Notes: generated by a model not told the origin, from the sequence alone. DNA of 55,114 nucleotides from Pascua guehoae (GCA_001600415.1 BCJX01000018.1:110864-165977); one strand, 5' to 3'; counted from the stretch's first letter, positions 1 to 13,099 are shown. Made by a program: numbers and translations.

Positions 1-3000
1 GCATGGCGCGTGGCGCGGGCTCCGGTGCTTTGGTGTTTATTGATTGGGGCTATGCGGGGGGGATGAGAATGGGATGAGGGAGAATAGGGGGGAAGAGGGA
101 TATGATGAAGAAGAGGCAGAAGAGGCAGAAGAGAGAGAGAGGGAGAAGAGGGAGAAGGAGAAGAGGGAGAAGAGAGAGAAGAGGGAGAAGGAGAAGAGGG
201 AGAAGAGAGAGAAGAGGGAGAACGAGAATGGTGAGCGGGAAGGGGCCTCAATGGCTGGTACGCGACCAGACCCACGGATCCCCGAGTGGGAGAAGTCGGC
301 GAGAGTGGTATTGCTGTGAGATGGATGTGCAGCAGAACTCGACTTCGAACCCGACTTCGCAACCTCAAAGAGGGCGAGGAGACAGGCAGACACGCAATGG
401 GACACCGCCTCCGTCACAGCCAGAAAGCGACACGTACGGGAAACGAAAACGCCACACACGCATAGGCCGGGTTGCGAAACTCTGCCCACTGGAAGAATGG
501 GCCTGGGGGGCGGGGCGGGAGGCGGGTGCGGACGAGTAAAGTTGAGAGGGCGCCGAGGAGGCCGACGAGGAGGGCGATGAGGCGGACCGTCCATGGGAAG
601 CCGACTGGGGTTAGCGGGGCTGTGTTTGTGTGTGCTGCTGGGGGCGGGGATTAGGGGGAAGGCGGGGGAAGAGGGGGGGGGTGGTGATATGGAAACGGGG
701 TGTGGGTGGCGATTGGTTCTGGAGGTAAGGGAGATTGAGCGTGGGGGTTCGAGTTGACGGTGACACGGTGAGTGTCGTGTGACGAGTGTCGTGTGACAAG
801 TGTCGTGTGACGAGTGTGGTGAATGGAAATGAAGGGAGCGGCGCGCGGGCGATAGCTTGGGCTTTGTTTGTGCTCGAGTGCCAGCCGCACAAGTGTGCAT
901 CTCCCCGAGAGCCAAGCCAGACGTCGGCCACCGACTTCTTCTCGCGAGCACCACCTGCCACACCCATAAAGTGCCGCAGAGGTAGAGTGCGCGTTCTGGA
1001 CCAGGCTTGCGAGGCAACTCGCAACTGGCCGCCAGGTCGCACAACACGGAACCGAGACCGGGGGCATAGAAACCGACACTGTTCGCCATGACCACTCACT
1101 CTTATCCGGGAGGTTTGCCATGATGACGGGCCAGATGATTGCGCCTGCCGACGAGCCCATCACTGCGGGGTCAGAGTCGGCTGTGTGTGCGTGAGTGGGG
1201 GGTGCGTACTGAGGATACCACTGTGTGTCAGCGTTCACGAGTCACAGGAACAAAGTGCGTCGCGTCTGCGTGGTCGGGCGACAACAGTCGAAAGCACGGC
1301 CCACGGCAGGCGGCCACTCCGCGCTCCGCGCGCCGCGTCGCGTCGCGTACTCACAAAGCCAACCCCCGCCGGAGGAAAAACCACTGCCCCACCGCGCCCA
1401 TGGGCACGATAAACATCAGATCCATCCCCATGGCCATGAGCGTCGCATGGCAGAGGAAAATCTGGTAAAACTGCGTGCACAGCGACAAGAGACAAAACGC
1501 GACGACGAGCAAGAGCGTGCCCGTCGCCAGCAGCGGGCGGCAGCCGTACCTGTCAAACAGGGGACCCGTAAACAGCGCCATGGAAAAGCACACGGCGGCC
1601 TGCGCAGAGCCAATCCACGCAATCGTCGACGGGCTGTAGCCGGCCAACAGGTGCGAGGCGTAGTAGGACTGGAAGGCACCGACCGAGGCGGCGAGGCCGA
1701 AGGCGCAGATTGCGGCGGCAACGCCGCCGGTGAGGCAGAGCCAGGCCTGGGGGTTAGTGGGGGGTGGGGCAGGTGGAGGGGGGGCCTTGTAGGCGTTGGG
1801 TGGGTGGAGGGGGCGGGGAGTGGGTTGGAGGGGTGACTGGAGGAGGGTTAAGGCAGAAGTTGACGAGGAGTAGGAATGGAGACAGAGGAGGAGGGTTCAA
1901 GGCAGAAGTTGAGCGTCTGTCCTCTCCCAATCTCTGTATCTCGCACCTCGCTGTCGTCATGGCCGTGTTCGCGACTTGTTCAGCCCGGCCACCTCAACGT
2001 CCTCGGTGTCTTCAATTCGTACGAGTATTCTCCCTCCTGTTCCTCGTACGTGTCGCCCCCGCTCTCTTCGTCCTAATTGTGGTCCACCACACGTTCTCTT
2101 CCATGTCGTTCACCAGCTCTACTTCCAGCGCCTGCTCTCCGCCAGATCCCCCTCCACCTGCCCCTCTTGTATTCCACCTGCTCATCTTCTGTCACCCCTC
2201 CCACAGCATTGTCGGCTCGGCTAGCCTCATCCTCCCACTTTGACCGAATGGGTCTCGCTAACCCCTTTGGGCCGTCACCACCGCCATCACCTACACACCA
2301 ACCCCATCAACTCCTCCTTGGCCAGCTGCGTCAGGTCCCCTCCTTGCAGGCTATCTCGGCTTCGCCCTCGTTCGCCCTCGTCCTGCCCAAACCCAGAAGC
2401 ACGACTTGCCCAAACCCGAAGCACGACTTGCCCAAACCCGAACCACGACTCACCTGCGCCCCTCCATCGGGATACACAATCTCCTCGCCCTTATCCGTCA
2501 CGGTAACGGCGACAATCTCGTCCTCGTCCTCACTGCCCTCTGACCACTTTTCATCCGCATCGTCCTCGTCGATGCGCTCCGCCCCCACGTCGGAAAACAC
2601 ACTACGCATGCGCGCCAGGCTCCCCATGGTCGTGACTGTGCCTGCGCGGGCGCGCGCCCGGCGCTCGGTCCGCGTAATGGAGCGAGTGAGCGTCTCTTCG
2701 CGCCGGAGCGTGAGGTCGGGCAGGTTGACGAGCGCGAGCGGGTCGGCGAAGGTGAGGTTGCTCGTCTGCGAGAGGCGCGAGGCGGTGGGCACGAGCGGCG
2801 AGAATGCCGGCGGGGGGTGGGTGACGATTGTCGCCTGCGTCGTCGCGCGCCCCAGGGTCGCAAAGCCGGATATACTCCGTCCGTCATTGTTGGCGTCGGC
2901 GTCTTTGCTGTCGTCCATCTCCTCGAGCTCGCCCACCTCGCCCATCCCCACATCCCGGCGGCCCAGGTGGGGGCGCCCGCGGCTCGCACTCGACAGCGTC

Positions 3001-3317
3001 CGCGGCTTGGCGCGCTGGCCCGTCCCCACGCCGATCGTCGCGACGCCCCCCGCCCCCGCCCCCGCAGACATGGCGCGCGGGCGCTGTCGCAGCACACCTG
3101 CGGCGCCGACACCGACGCCGACGCCGACGCCAGACGTAAAGCTCCCGCGGCCATCGCGGCGCGCGCGCGGGATATTCGGCAGCGGCGCCAGTTCGGCGTG
3201 CCCGTGTTCGTGCTCGGAATGCTCGTCCTCGTCGTCCGAGGGCGGCGGGGACGACTTGGCCTCGGGTGGGGGTGGGGCTTGGGGTGGGGGTGGAGGTGGG
3301 GGTGGGGGTGGGGCCAT
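1..3317 (-). CDS. MFS monocarboxylate-transporter-like permease, 3' end off the window
   Basis: Major facilitator protein of the fungal monocarboxylate-transporter-like (MCT/MCH) group, expected in a membrane; the substrate cannot be read from sequence. Exons as read: 3317-2454, 1746-1355, about 1161-1100, 604-438, then beyond position 1. Exon 1 encodes about 288 residues of polar, acidic, low-complexity N-terminus opening with a polyproline run and ending in the family signature YPDGGAQ, continued by AWLCLTGG in exon 2. Exon 2 covers TM1-TM4 (GYSPSTIAWIGS, LFTGPLFDRYGCRP, WFFLRRGLAL). Exon 3 has GSSAGAIIWPVIMANLPDK and exon 4 has IGFPWTVRLIALLVG and PGPFFQWAEFRNPAYA. Junctions 1/2 and 3/4 join in frame; junction 2/3 does not close with the canonical sites I see (see findings). 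The second half of the permease is missing from the window. The family call is firm, the exon ends less so. Confidence 0.87.
130..235. repeat. Purine-rich GA tract inside an intron
   Basis: Nearly pure GA sequence made of GAGAAGAGG-type units. On the minus strand it is a long pyrimidine tract lying in the last visible intron of the MFS gene, downstream of the donor at position 437. It could serve as the polypyrimidine stretch before an acceptor beyond position 1. Confidence 0.8.
772..816. repeat. 15-bp tandem repeat, about 3 copies
   Basis: Units close to GTGTCGTGTGACGAG repeat head to tail, with a degenerate edge copy. They lie in the intron between exons 3 and 4 of the MFS gene. Confidence 0.8.
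2386..2447. repeat. 22-bp tandem repeat, about 3 copies
   Basis: Units around CTTGCCCAAACCCGAAGCAC repeat next to the splice donor of MFS intron 1. They explain the apparent extension of the exon 1 reading frame past the YPDGGAQ junction. Confidence 0.8.
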
Positions 3318-4537
3318 GGTGTTAGGTTAGTCGCCAGTAATCGGCGCGCTGCGGTTCAGATCTAGCAAACGGGTACCAGTAGTGAGTGAGAGTGCAACGC
3401 CGACATGTACAGACTGCAGAAATCAGTATTCAGTATTCACCACCCCCATACCCCATCATACCTCCCCCATCCCGTCCCCCGCCCGCTTGGACTAGGCGCG
3501 GAGCGCCATTGAGATGAGGATTTGTCTCACCGCCCACACCACGGACGAGGCCGAGACGAAATCTCGGCCCGGCGCATTACCCCGCCCATCTCCCCCGTGG
3601 TGACACACGCGCCAGTGCGCCAGGGAACCTGTGGCCAGGGAACAGGGAAGTTTTCGCCCCCCACCAGGCTGCAGGCCTGCCAGCTGCCAGGTTCTCATTC
3701 TCGTTCACGCCTGCGTACAGGAGCATCGTGACGCGGTGGCGGAGCCGAAGATCGTCGCTGCTGGAAAAAAAAATGGGTCCGGACGTCCGGGCCGGAGCAT
3801 GATCGGGCGTGCCTGGCGCCTGGCCTGGCACCCCGCCCAGGGTACCGGAACCTCTGTGCACCTCTGTGTGAATGTAGCCCAGGCCCGCGTGGTGGTTGTT
3901 TGTGGCTGGAGAAATGGACTGTGGGAGCGGGGGCGATCCAACCTCGTTCGTAGTGCTGTTTTCGTGCTGTGGGGAAACACACTATGGTGCCAAAAGAGTG
4001 GTTGACGTTTTTGTTGTGATTTTCGGGTCCTCACTGTAGGTAGTCAGTCCCCTGGAGTATTTCCGGGCTGCTTCTGGGAGGTGATGCCTTGCTACGCATG
4101 CTACGATGGATATTGGATACATCCTTGCTTGAGAGATTCTATTCCTATGCCTCAGTAAGCATGGTATGCTTCAACGAACATGGTATGCTTCAACGCGCAT
4201 GGTATGCTTCAACGAGCTGAAACAGACCAGCGAACATTACCTGCCTCACCCAACACTCCTGACCGTCGCTTCTGCCCCCAGCATGTACCATGTCGTCGGC
4301 AAATGATTCAGTGGCAACCTTCTTTGTGGCGTCGTATGGATCAAGCCCTGAGCAAAGCTCTGCGCTCTGATCGCCACACGCCCACAACTGCCACGCGCCC
4401 GCCACAAGTGAGACCCAACCGCGTGTGATGAAGAGTATACATGCCGCTGCAATGCTGGGTGCAATTATGAAATGAGATGCTTGACGTGAACGGGGCAGGC
4501 ACGCCTCTATGCCTTGTGCTCCATGGGACATGCTGGT
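3318..4537. other. Intergenic, no gene seen
   Basis: About 1.2 kb between the 5' end of the MFS gene and the 3' end of the phosducin-like gene, both on the minus strand. It should contain the MFS promoter. No open frame with family resemblance was seen. A small tandem repeat lies at 4159-4215. Confidence 0.6.
4159..4215. repeat. 19-bp tandem repeat, 3 copies
   Basis: Three near-identical units containing CATGGTATGCTTCAACG, differing at one or two positions at the unit ends. They lie intergenic, about 320 bp downstream of the PLP1-like stop codon. Confidence 0.85.
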
Positions 4538-6847
4538 CTAGTCGTCGCTCATCGCGCTCGCGAGGCCATTGCGAATGCCAACCTTGCCCCGCCGGCGGCT
4601 CTTGTCCTTGAAGCGGTCGTCGTCCGACTCGTCCGACTCGTTGTCAGAGCCCGCCTGTCGGCGCAGCTCGTCGGGGAGCATGGTCGCAAGCGAGATGGGG
4701 CCAGATGGGAGAGCACCTGGGGTTAGCCGATGTGCAGGAGAAAGTTGGCGAGAGCGAGGAAAGAGGGCTAGGAGAGTGGGGGGAGATGGAGCAGGGGAGG
4801 AGAGAGCGAGGGTGGCGACGGCAGGGAAGATAGACGGACGGAGAGAAAGTAGAGTGGAGACGAGGAAAAGAGTGAGGGGAGGTAAAGCCATGGAGCAAAT
4901 TGTGGTAGATAAAGCATGACAGAAATGGCGCCAGACAGGAGTGCAGGAGATATGAACACAAACACTCACCGGACGCCTTGAGGCGGAACTCGAGCGTCTT
5001 GTTTGTGAACGAGTCGGTGTCGCCAAGCTCCTCGAAGCCTATCAACCTGTTTGTCAGTTACCGGGCGGTTCGATTATGGGTAAAAGGCGGGTAGAACTAG
5101 AGACACTCAGTCGATCCAGAGCCAAGATGCAGGATCAGAGCAAGACGAGTCATGCCACCTAGCCCTGCACACCAGACAGGCACACGACAGGGGGGTGGGG
5201 TCGTAAGCCTGCCAGAGCCTTGTTGCAACAATCAGAAGCCTGACGCCCAACAGAACTCTTGTTGCAACGACGACGGCGCCACAAGGCCAAAATCCCAACG
5301 CCACTCACCGGTCAACACAACGCCCGTCGACAAACACCATGACACATGGCAAGACCTGGACGCCAAACTTGTTGACGAGGAAGGGCACGTCGGCGACAGA
5401 CGCGCGGAGGAAGAGGGTGTGGGGGTGTTTGGGAGCAATTTCCTGCGTGTTAGGTTGACCATGTTACATGCACAGGCGTGGGTGTGGACGCGAGTGGGGG
5501 CAACGGGCGCATGACGGCGCGCACGGTAGGCACATGGCAGAGTAGGGCATGGCAGGTATGTGTCCGCCTTCCACAGCGCTACAGAACCTGCACCGTCCGG
5601 CTCAAAGCAATGCACAGCGTCACACGTCGGCCAGCGCCAAGACTGTTTGCGCCCGTGCATGTGGGGTTAGCTCTCGGCTGCGGCGACACCCTGTGCCAAG
5701 CTCAACGCTCGCGACAGTGTCGCCCGAACAACAGGGCACTATACGCGCCGTAGAGCGGCAACATGCTGCCATACGGACACATGTGCGGTGAGGCGCCGCA
5801 TGGCATCGCGCTGTCCACCTCGCAACCGAGGGGCAACACAGCCGCAGACCGGCGTGGACAACACACCAAACCCACGACGCTCGTGAGCCAATATTGCGCC
5901 GACCGCACAATGTCCTGTCCTCTTATCAATACGGCAAGTGCCGTGCACGGTACCAGGCGGCGAGCTGGGACCAACCCGAGAGTCCTTTGTACACGCCTCC
6001 GTTCACCGCCGCTATTCCGCTCGTTGCCCCCGCGCACAACGGCCGCACTTTTATGCAGCCATGTCATGGCAACGTGTAGACGACCGTCGGCGCGTGTTGC
6101 CGAGGCGCACCACTTTCCTCCCAACCGACACGACAAGAGCACCCCAACCGATCCCACACACCACCCCAACGACGCATGACGGACGCATGACGTACCTCGA
6201 GGCGGGCGTCCATGATGCGGCAGCGTGGAAAGTCTGGGTGGAAAAAGTGGATCAAGCACCATTTTTCCTTGCTGCAGGTCAGCCTCGCATCGCTTGGAAT
6301 TACCCTCCTGCACACTGGAACCAGTCCCATAAACACAACAGGTCAGTGTGGCCGTAGCTCGGACCTTCTGCGGCCTCTGTCTGCGGCCTCTGTCTGCGAT
6401 CCCAATCACCACCCGACCCTCTCGTGTCTCCTGCTCGCAATCTCGTAGCGCTGCCCACTTGTTCGCTCGTGTATATCTGGGCACGCTTCCCAGTCCTTCC
6501 ACCTTATCTTCATCGTGCACCCCTTTTGACCCGTCTCCGTCTCGTCCTTCCTTATCTTCACTTGTCCTTCCTTCGTTCCACCCTTCCCCAATCACCGCTT
6601 CCCCCGCCCAGCTTCATATCACCTCCACCTTCCCCCATCTGTCCATCCAGACTCACGACATGCGCTCAATCAACTTCTTCTCGTCACCGTACGTCATAAC
6701 ACGGCCGTACTCTGTCTCGCGGAGCGTCTGCGCCTTCTGCGCCTGCTCGCGGAGCTCGGCCATACGGCGTTCCCGCTCGGCGCCGAGGTCAAACGTCTCG
6801 TCGAGCGAGTCCAGCAGCTCTGAGTCGGAGAGTGTGGGCGAGTCCAT
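4538..6847 (-). CDS. PLP1: TXNDC9/Plp1-like phosducin family protein (thioredoxin fold)
   Basis: Phosducin-like protein 3 family (human TXNDC9, yeast Plp1), a cytosolic co-factor of the CCT/TRiC chaperonin in tubulin folding according to family knowledge. Exons: 6847-6657, 6271-6196, 5442-5309, 5046-4970, 4716-4538; every junction closes in frame and gives 218 residues, the usual size. The N-terminus is acidic and helical (SELLDSLDETFDLGAERERR). The thioredoxin-like core is visible as KWCLIHFFHPDFPRCRIMD, VADVPFLVNKFGVQVLPC with the cis-proline, and LIGFEELGDTDSFTNKTLE. As usual in this family there is no CxxC redox site. The C-terminus is short, charged and probably disordered (DNESDESDDDRFKDKSRRR). 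The 753-nt intron 2 is long for this window. The start was chosen because it is the first ATG in frame with the conserved N-terminal helix. Confidence 0.92.
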
Positions 6848-9800
6848 CGTGAGGTGAGTGGGGCGAGCCTGCGGCGGGTCGTTTCTGGTGAGGCCTGGGA
6901 GAATGAACGCGGACTGGGCGTGGCGGTGCAGTCTGGACGTGCGAGAGTGTTGGCGAGAACGTGGGAGATGGCGTGGACGAGGGGAGGGTGTGGTGTGGTG
7001 TGGGGGAGGATCAAAGTGTGTGCGGCGGGATGGGGCAAGAGTAGCAACACCTAATTGCGACACGACGTGCTCGAACCACACGCTTTGCTGACACCTGCAC
7101 GGCTGCCAGCCGTGCATGCAGTCGCGCTACTCATGCTCGACGCGTTCATCCAACGCGGCACGGAACTATTTCCACGTGGACAACCGCGGAGGCTATTTGA
7201 CGAATGTGGCACCCTCCCATCGTGTCCGTCTCGGAAAACCAAAAACTCGGGCCAAGCGAGTGTGGCGAGGAGTGGGCTTGCACCCGTTCACTGGCCGTGG
7301 ATCGTTACCAGCGTTCACGTCTCGATTGAAGATTCCGGAACCCGGCTCCGTCCCAAGCTGGAGTGTTTGAATCCAACCCGACGGAGTTGGAGAGCTTGAA
7401 CAACGCGACTCGATTTGAGATTCAAGACAAGAGGTACGTGCGCTGGGTGCGAGCAAACCCCACTTACTGTGCACCGGTTGGTCTGCAATCAAGAGGTGGT
7501 ACAGAGGTCCAAGTGCGGCCAGTGCGGCCAGTGCGGCATGCATGCGGCATCTCCTTCAGGTCAGGTACAGGTACTCGAGGTACTGGTCCTAGGATTGGGT
7601 AACCTCTGCGGCAATGGCACCAACTTGACCCTTGTACCTGGTGGCACTGTGGCGTCTAGAGACGTTGGTGACACGAAAATCACACCGAGATCTATCAAAG
7701 AACAAAGAATAGCGCGACGCTTTATACGCCCGTGCACAATGGGGCGAGAGAAACTCGCCGCAAAAAAAGCGCTGACGTACAGCTACCTACCTGCCAGCAC
7801 GCGCCACATGCCCAGCCATGCAAGCCCTGTAAGCCATCGAGACTGCATGGAGGTCGTTGGTCGACCGCGTGCTCAACCGACGTCTTGAGGGATAACGTGT
7901 CCGCAAAATGTGGCGCACACCGTGGCTGAACTTGAGCCCAACCCCCAGGAGATTTCCCGAAAAGACTTAGGAGGTGCCTCGTCCATTGAGCAAGCAACCT
8001 CGTCCATTGAGCAAGCAAAGGACGAATATTATTTTCTGGTCTTTGGTGAACCATGGTTTAGGCTCGATCCACTGTCGGCCCGTGTCGGTCCGCTGTCGGT
8101 CCGCTGTCGCTGCTGGAGGTGACGTGAAACACTAGGCAAGCAAGTGTTTACAAGGTGCGAACATACGTACGCCAAAGGTCCTCCAAATGCTCGTCCCAAC
8201 ACGCGCTGGTCCCTCACCATGTCATCGACTCCTTTCTATCCCCCGTATTTATCGAGCACATGTTCAGCAGACCAAAGACCCTAACGAGGGGGAGGGGACC
8301 AAGTGAACCCACATTGAAAGCTAGGGAAACTGCTGTTCCCAACCCTCAACCCATGGGACATGTAATCGTTGGACATCGAAACGCCTTACGCCACTCTGCG
8401 CACCCCGTTTGAACGTTCCCCGGAACCAGCACCTCGAGCCCAGGGCAACCCACATCGCCACCAGACTGGTGCGAGGAGCATGCGCACTGGCCAGGCTCCA
8501 AAGTACCGAGCGTTCCGAACCGACCGGGCAGACCTCCGGCATCGGGGCCGCAGTTCTAGACCCTCGTTTGGCGTCCTCAGCATTCTACCGCAGCTACAGC
8601 ATCGTCACAAGAGGCACAAAATTGCGTCCTGATGAATGAGAGCTCGACGGGAGACTTGCTAATCCAGTAAGCCAATAGTGGTGCGCCCAACCATGGCGTG
8701 CAATCGAGGGCGTGTCCCGTTCCGTTTTGTGCCTAGTTGACAATACACATACTCACACAACACATCTCCCAGATCCGCAGCCAGCCTGCCAGCTCGAACG
8801 GCCGTCCTGGGCGCGTAAGCCTTGCTACGCTTGTGCTGCGAGTGGCGTCTACGCGTCTACGACGAAAGCGCCGGTTTTGGCACACAGTTGACCTTGTGTC
8901 TTGCGTGAATCACACACGCTCGGATCAGGTCGCATTGAACGATTTGCATCCGCTCAAGAAGTCGGTGAGCCTTTTGTCCTCGTCGCCGGTCTCTGTGCGT
9001 CTCTCACTGCCGGACAAATGTGTGGTTATACTTGGATTCAGGATCCTGTAGGATCTGGTGGTGTGTAGGTGCTTCAAGGGAAGTGGCTCTGTCCCAAGGT
9101 TGTCACTTGTCCTGTGCACGTCACATGCCAGGCAGTCTGCACCGCCTCTAGGCTGATTTCCCCCCAGCGTACACAGACTATCACGAATGTCCTGCTCATT
9201 ACCGCCCCCGTGCCGCTGCCCATCCCTGGTCGCCGCCACACGCGCCACACAGAACCCAGTGTGTCACTTTTTTTTCCGGACCGATAACTATCCATGCCAA
9301 GGATCTTCATGCAAAGCTCGGTCCTCTCATCCACACTCCCGGCAGCCCGAAGGTGAGCCGCGAGACGACACATCGGCGGCCATTGATTGCCCGAGTCCCT
9401 CACAACTGTGCCCCGTGACGATAGAAAGAGCGCCCAAGTCGCGCATGCCGGCCAATCGAGGATGGGCGGGCAACAAACACCTTGTGTGGACTTGAGGCTC
9501 TGTCCACTACCAGATCCTCCTAGATCCTAGGGCCGTCGGGGGTCATGTGAAGGAAAAAAACGGCAGTTGCTCCCTAGCACTTGCCACTGCTTGCACTCTG
9601 CAACTCGATGGATCAATCCGTCACAGGTCGTCGAATCCCCGATTGATTGCCTTTCCCCGACGGTTGGTCGCCACCTTTACGGCTCTTGCCGCTCGCTGGA
9701 CCGGGAATGCAATGCTCAAGGAAGGAAGGAAGGAAGGACAGTCCGTGCATTCCCGTCACTCGAGATACATGTCCGAACGAACCAGCACCAGCAGAGCCAA

Positions 9801-10597
9801 GAGCCGAAGAAGCATCCTGGCTTGTGTCCATCCCTATGGATTCCATTTCATCGTCCTCGCGTCTCTGTTACCACTCGTTCTTCTTTTTTGGTTCCCCCGT
9901 CTCCGACTCTTTTCGCACCATCGGAGCGGACCACCGACTCGTTTCGACTACTCGCTAGCCCATTGTCTCACCTATCGTACACCCACCAACACGCTCTTGC
10001 GTGGCCAACGCCCACCGCCCACACTACACCCCGCCCCCCGTGTTCCTCATCCCTATCTAGCATCATTTTCCCTTTGCACCACCTGCGCATTGGCCTGCCT
10101 CGTCAACACGACTTCCTGGCCAATATTCCAACAACGCCTCGAGGATTGAAACTCTGTGCGTGGTTGCCGGCCCCCTTCTCTGACGTGGGGTACATGCCCC
10201 TTTTGGCTCAAGCCCCCGCAGAGGTGACAACTCGAAACAGCAGATAGTGGGTGCCCTGCCTGGGCTCCGCACACGTTCGAGCAGTCTGTTCAACGCCATC
10301 AGGCACTCGCTCCCACCCTGAACGAGGAGGCGCTCCACCAACAACCCCAATCTGTTGTTGCAAAGCACCACACACTGGGCCACAGCCTCTGTCGACGTGC
10401 TAGACGATAGAGGCCGAGGGCAACAGCTTGTGTGGAATATCAATATCACAAGTCCAACCACCACAAGTATAAGAGCTACCTACCTCTAGACTCTGGTGCC
10501 CTACCTCCCACTCTATCACAAACCGTGCACCGACAGTCCCCGCACAACCTCACCACGGTTGGGCGCGCGCACCACCTGCACTCCACTGCACTCCAAA
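6848..10597. other. Large divergent intergenic region
   Basis: About 3.75 kb between the diverging PLP1-like and bHLH genes. Open frames exist on both strands, but none shows family resemblance or a convincing set of splice-linked exons. The 3' part (about 9.9-10.6 kb) is pyrimidine-rich and is probably the bHLH 5' UTR and promoter. Such a long upstream region is common for regulatory genes. A small unrecognised gene cannot be excluded. Confidence 0.5.
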
Positions 10598-13099
10598 ATG
10601 GTTCAACCCACCATGCCCTCACCGCACATCGTCTCGCTGTCGGACAAGGAGCGTCCCATGTCGACGAGTAAGTAAAATGCCCCACGCACACACGGATGCT
10701 CGAGGTTGTGTGTACATTTCTGTCCTTGTTCCGCATGCATGCTCCGGCTTGCCGTCGGCGTGAGTGTGTGTCCAGATCCTCGGAGGGACAAGGGCTACAA
10801 AGCTCCTCCTGCTCGTCACATTCACAACACCCAATTCACAACTTGCTCCATTCTCTTTCTACCGATATACTACTCAAAAGCCATGGCAGTACTGATACTC
10901 GTCTCAGACGCACCGGCCAAGCAGGAGCCCGACGACTACTCTTCCCCAGAAGACGGATCGTACCAGCGCACGCTCTCGAATGCCATGAGCCAGGATAGCC
11001 ACGCGTCGACGGCCCATGTTGCCCAAGCCCACGAACCCCCGGATAACCAGACACCCGCGCCCATGCCAGTCGGTGAGCTTCTGGCCGACCATCCTCCCTG
11101 CACCTCTCCTTATTCGAGCCTTGAAGCTGACGTTTCTGCAGGCCAGACCACGCCCCAAGTCGCCAACATCGACCCGGGACTCTACTCGATGGCGGTCCCG
11201 TCCATGGGATTTGCCCGCAACTCTGGGGTACCGTCGCAGTCGTCGCAGGCTCCTCAAGGCTCGGCCCAAGGTCAATTTTTCCACTCGTATCACCGGAGCA
11301 GTGAGTGAACGTTGAACAATAGAGTTTCTGGGCTTCCCTTGGCGGTGGTCTGTGCTGTATGGTGGATTACCTCATCACATTGGCACTCCTTTGTGCATCC
11401 TCCGGCGCTTTTTCCTTTCTCCTTTTGTCCGCATTTTTGTGCTCTTGTGCCCTCCATGTCCTCCGTTGTTCAACCCCCAATACTCATAGTGACGCGTTTT
11501 TCATGCCAGCACTGTATTATTTTATTCCCCTTGTTGCGTGTTGTCTGTACTTTGCTCACCGCCCCAGATGCCAATTCACCCTCGCTCCCGTCGGCCGGGG
11601 CAAGCTCGACCATGCTGCCGCCGTTATTCCCGACTCCGTCCGGCCCGATGCTTCCCATTTCGTCACCCTCGACAGCCCACTCGGGCAGCCTCCTCACGAC
11701 CCCAGACCTGAACGGTACCTACTTTCAGCATCTCCCGATGCCGGGCTACGCGAGTGTCTCGCCGCCCATGATGAGCAACATGGCCACGATGCCGACGCAG
11801 TTTGGCGACGTCTCGGGCGCGGCCCCCGGAACAATGCAGGTATGGCCAGCCCACCCGCTCCCGAACATGGGCACGGGTGCCGACCTGTCACCGTTCAAGT
11901 ACATTGGCACTCCGGCGGCTTCGCCTTCTCTCTCTGGCAGCACCCACGGGTCGGCAATGTCCTCGTCGCAACCCAACCGCGCACCGCCAACTCTCCCCAC
12001 ACGCCAGCTCCGCTCGACGCACGCCCGCCGCAGGTCACAGATGACGTACGACCGACCTTCGTCCCGCGCTAGCCTCAGCATGCCGCCCCAGTCGTCACAC
12101 GACGACGACGACATGGACGAAGACTCGGACCGCAGCCAGCCTATCGGTCTCGGCATCTCGCGCGACATGAAGTAAGTCACCACCCCATGATGCTTGTTCG
12201 TGGCGACCCTTCTCATCGCTCTTTTGTAACGTCGTCCGTGCAGCGTCTGTCACCGCGTTACCTCTGCTTTCCGCTCATCGAGGGCACGCCACTTGACCTC
12301 TTCTGCTCCCCTGTCACACGAGTTGGGTTCGAAAACACGTGTGCGGCGTACTCTACCGTACACATGCCACTTCCCCAATAGCCTCGGCAACCATCATTTG
12401 GGTTCTCGACCTACACCCACCTGCCACATTCCCAATAGCCTAGGCTAACCACAGCGACCCCGACGACCGTATCCCCATCAACGCCCACCGCCGCGAAGAC
12501 GTCCGCCGTGCCCGCATAGAGAGCGAGCAGGTGAGTAAAGTTCTGTGGACAAGCCTGCCATGTGTCGCCCAGATGGGATGGGGGATGTGGACGCGGGCAT
12601 GGCTGTGTGAATGCCAGAGCACTCGCGTAGTACCCCTGCGCGTCCACTGCCCAAGACTTCATTGCAGGCATTGTCCCTTACGACCCCCTTAGAAGCGGCG
12701 GCTGACACTCATGTGGCAGCGCCGGCGAAACGAGATGCGCCTTGGCTTTGAGAGGCTCCGCGACGCGCTCCCGCCCACGACGCAGCGGCTGTCCAAGTCG
12801 CTCATTCTCGACAGTGGTGAGTACGAGTAGAGGCGTGCTACAAGGGGGGCCCCTCTTGTACACCCAGAGTCAAGCCGTACTGGTTTGGTGGCGCGGACAA
12901 AGAAAAATAACTCACGCCAGCCGTCGCCCACATCCACCTCACGCAGACCCAGCTCAACATGTCCTTTGAGCAGGTCCGCGCCCTCCAGGCCGAGCTTGAA
13001 GACACGAAACGGTAAGCTCGAGTGAACTGAAGGAGAGCTGACAACCACAGGCAGATGAAGAAGCTCATCGACGGCATGCCCCGCAGCGGCCGCAAGTAG
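10598..13099 (+). CDS. bHLH transcription factor
   Basis: Basic helix-loop-helix DNA-binding protein, expected in the nucleus. Exons: 10598-10667, 10908-11072, 11142-11300, 11568-12171, 12455-12530, 12720-12816, 12921-13011, 13051-13099; all junctions close in frame and give 436 residues. Residues 1-330 are low-complexity Ser/Pro/Gln-rich sequence, typical of an activation region, with an acidic DDDDMDED segment. The bHLH occupies about residues 343-420. The basic region RRARIESEQRRRNEMR is followed by helix 1 LGFERLRDALP, a short loop and helix 2 KSLILDSAVAHIHLTQTQL. A leucine/charged coiled-coil-like tail (FEQVRALQAELEDTK) follows. Glu at basic position 9 (E357) and Arg at position 13 (R361) are kept, which predicts E-box binding; position 5 is Arg (R353), not His. 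No transmembrane segment follows, so it is not SREBP-like. I cannot name the orthologue. Confidence 0.92.

Noticed and set aside
323..350. GGGTTCGAAGTC on the minus strand, resembling a tRNA B box
   Set aside because: The base after the T loop does not fit, and no A box or acceptor stem lies upstream; it is within an MFS intron.
2077..3330. 417-codon plus-strand frame
   Set aside because: Antisense to the long first exon of the MFS gene, which carries the YPDGGAQ signature on the minus strand.
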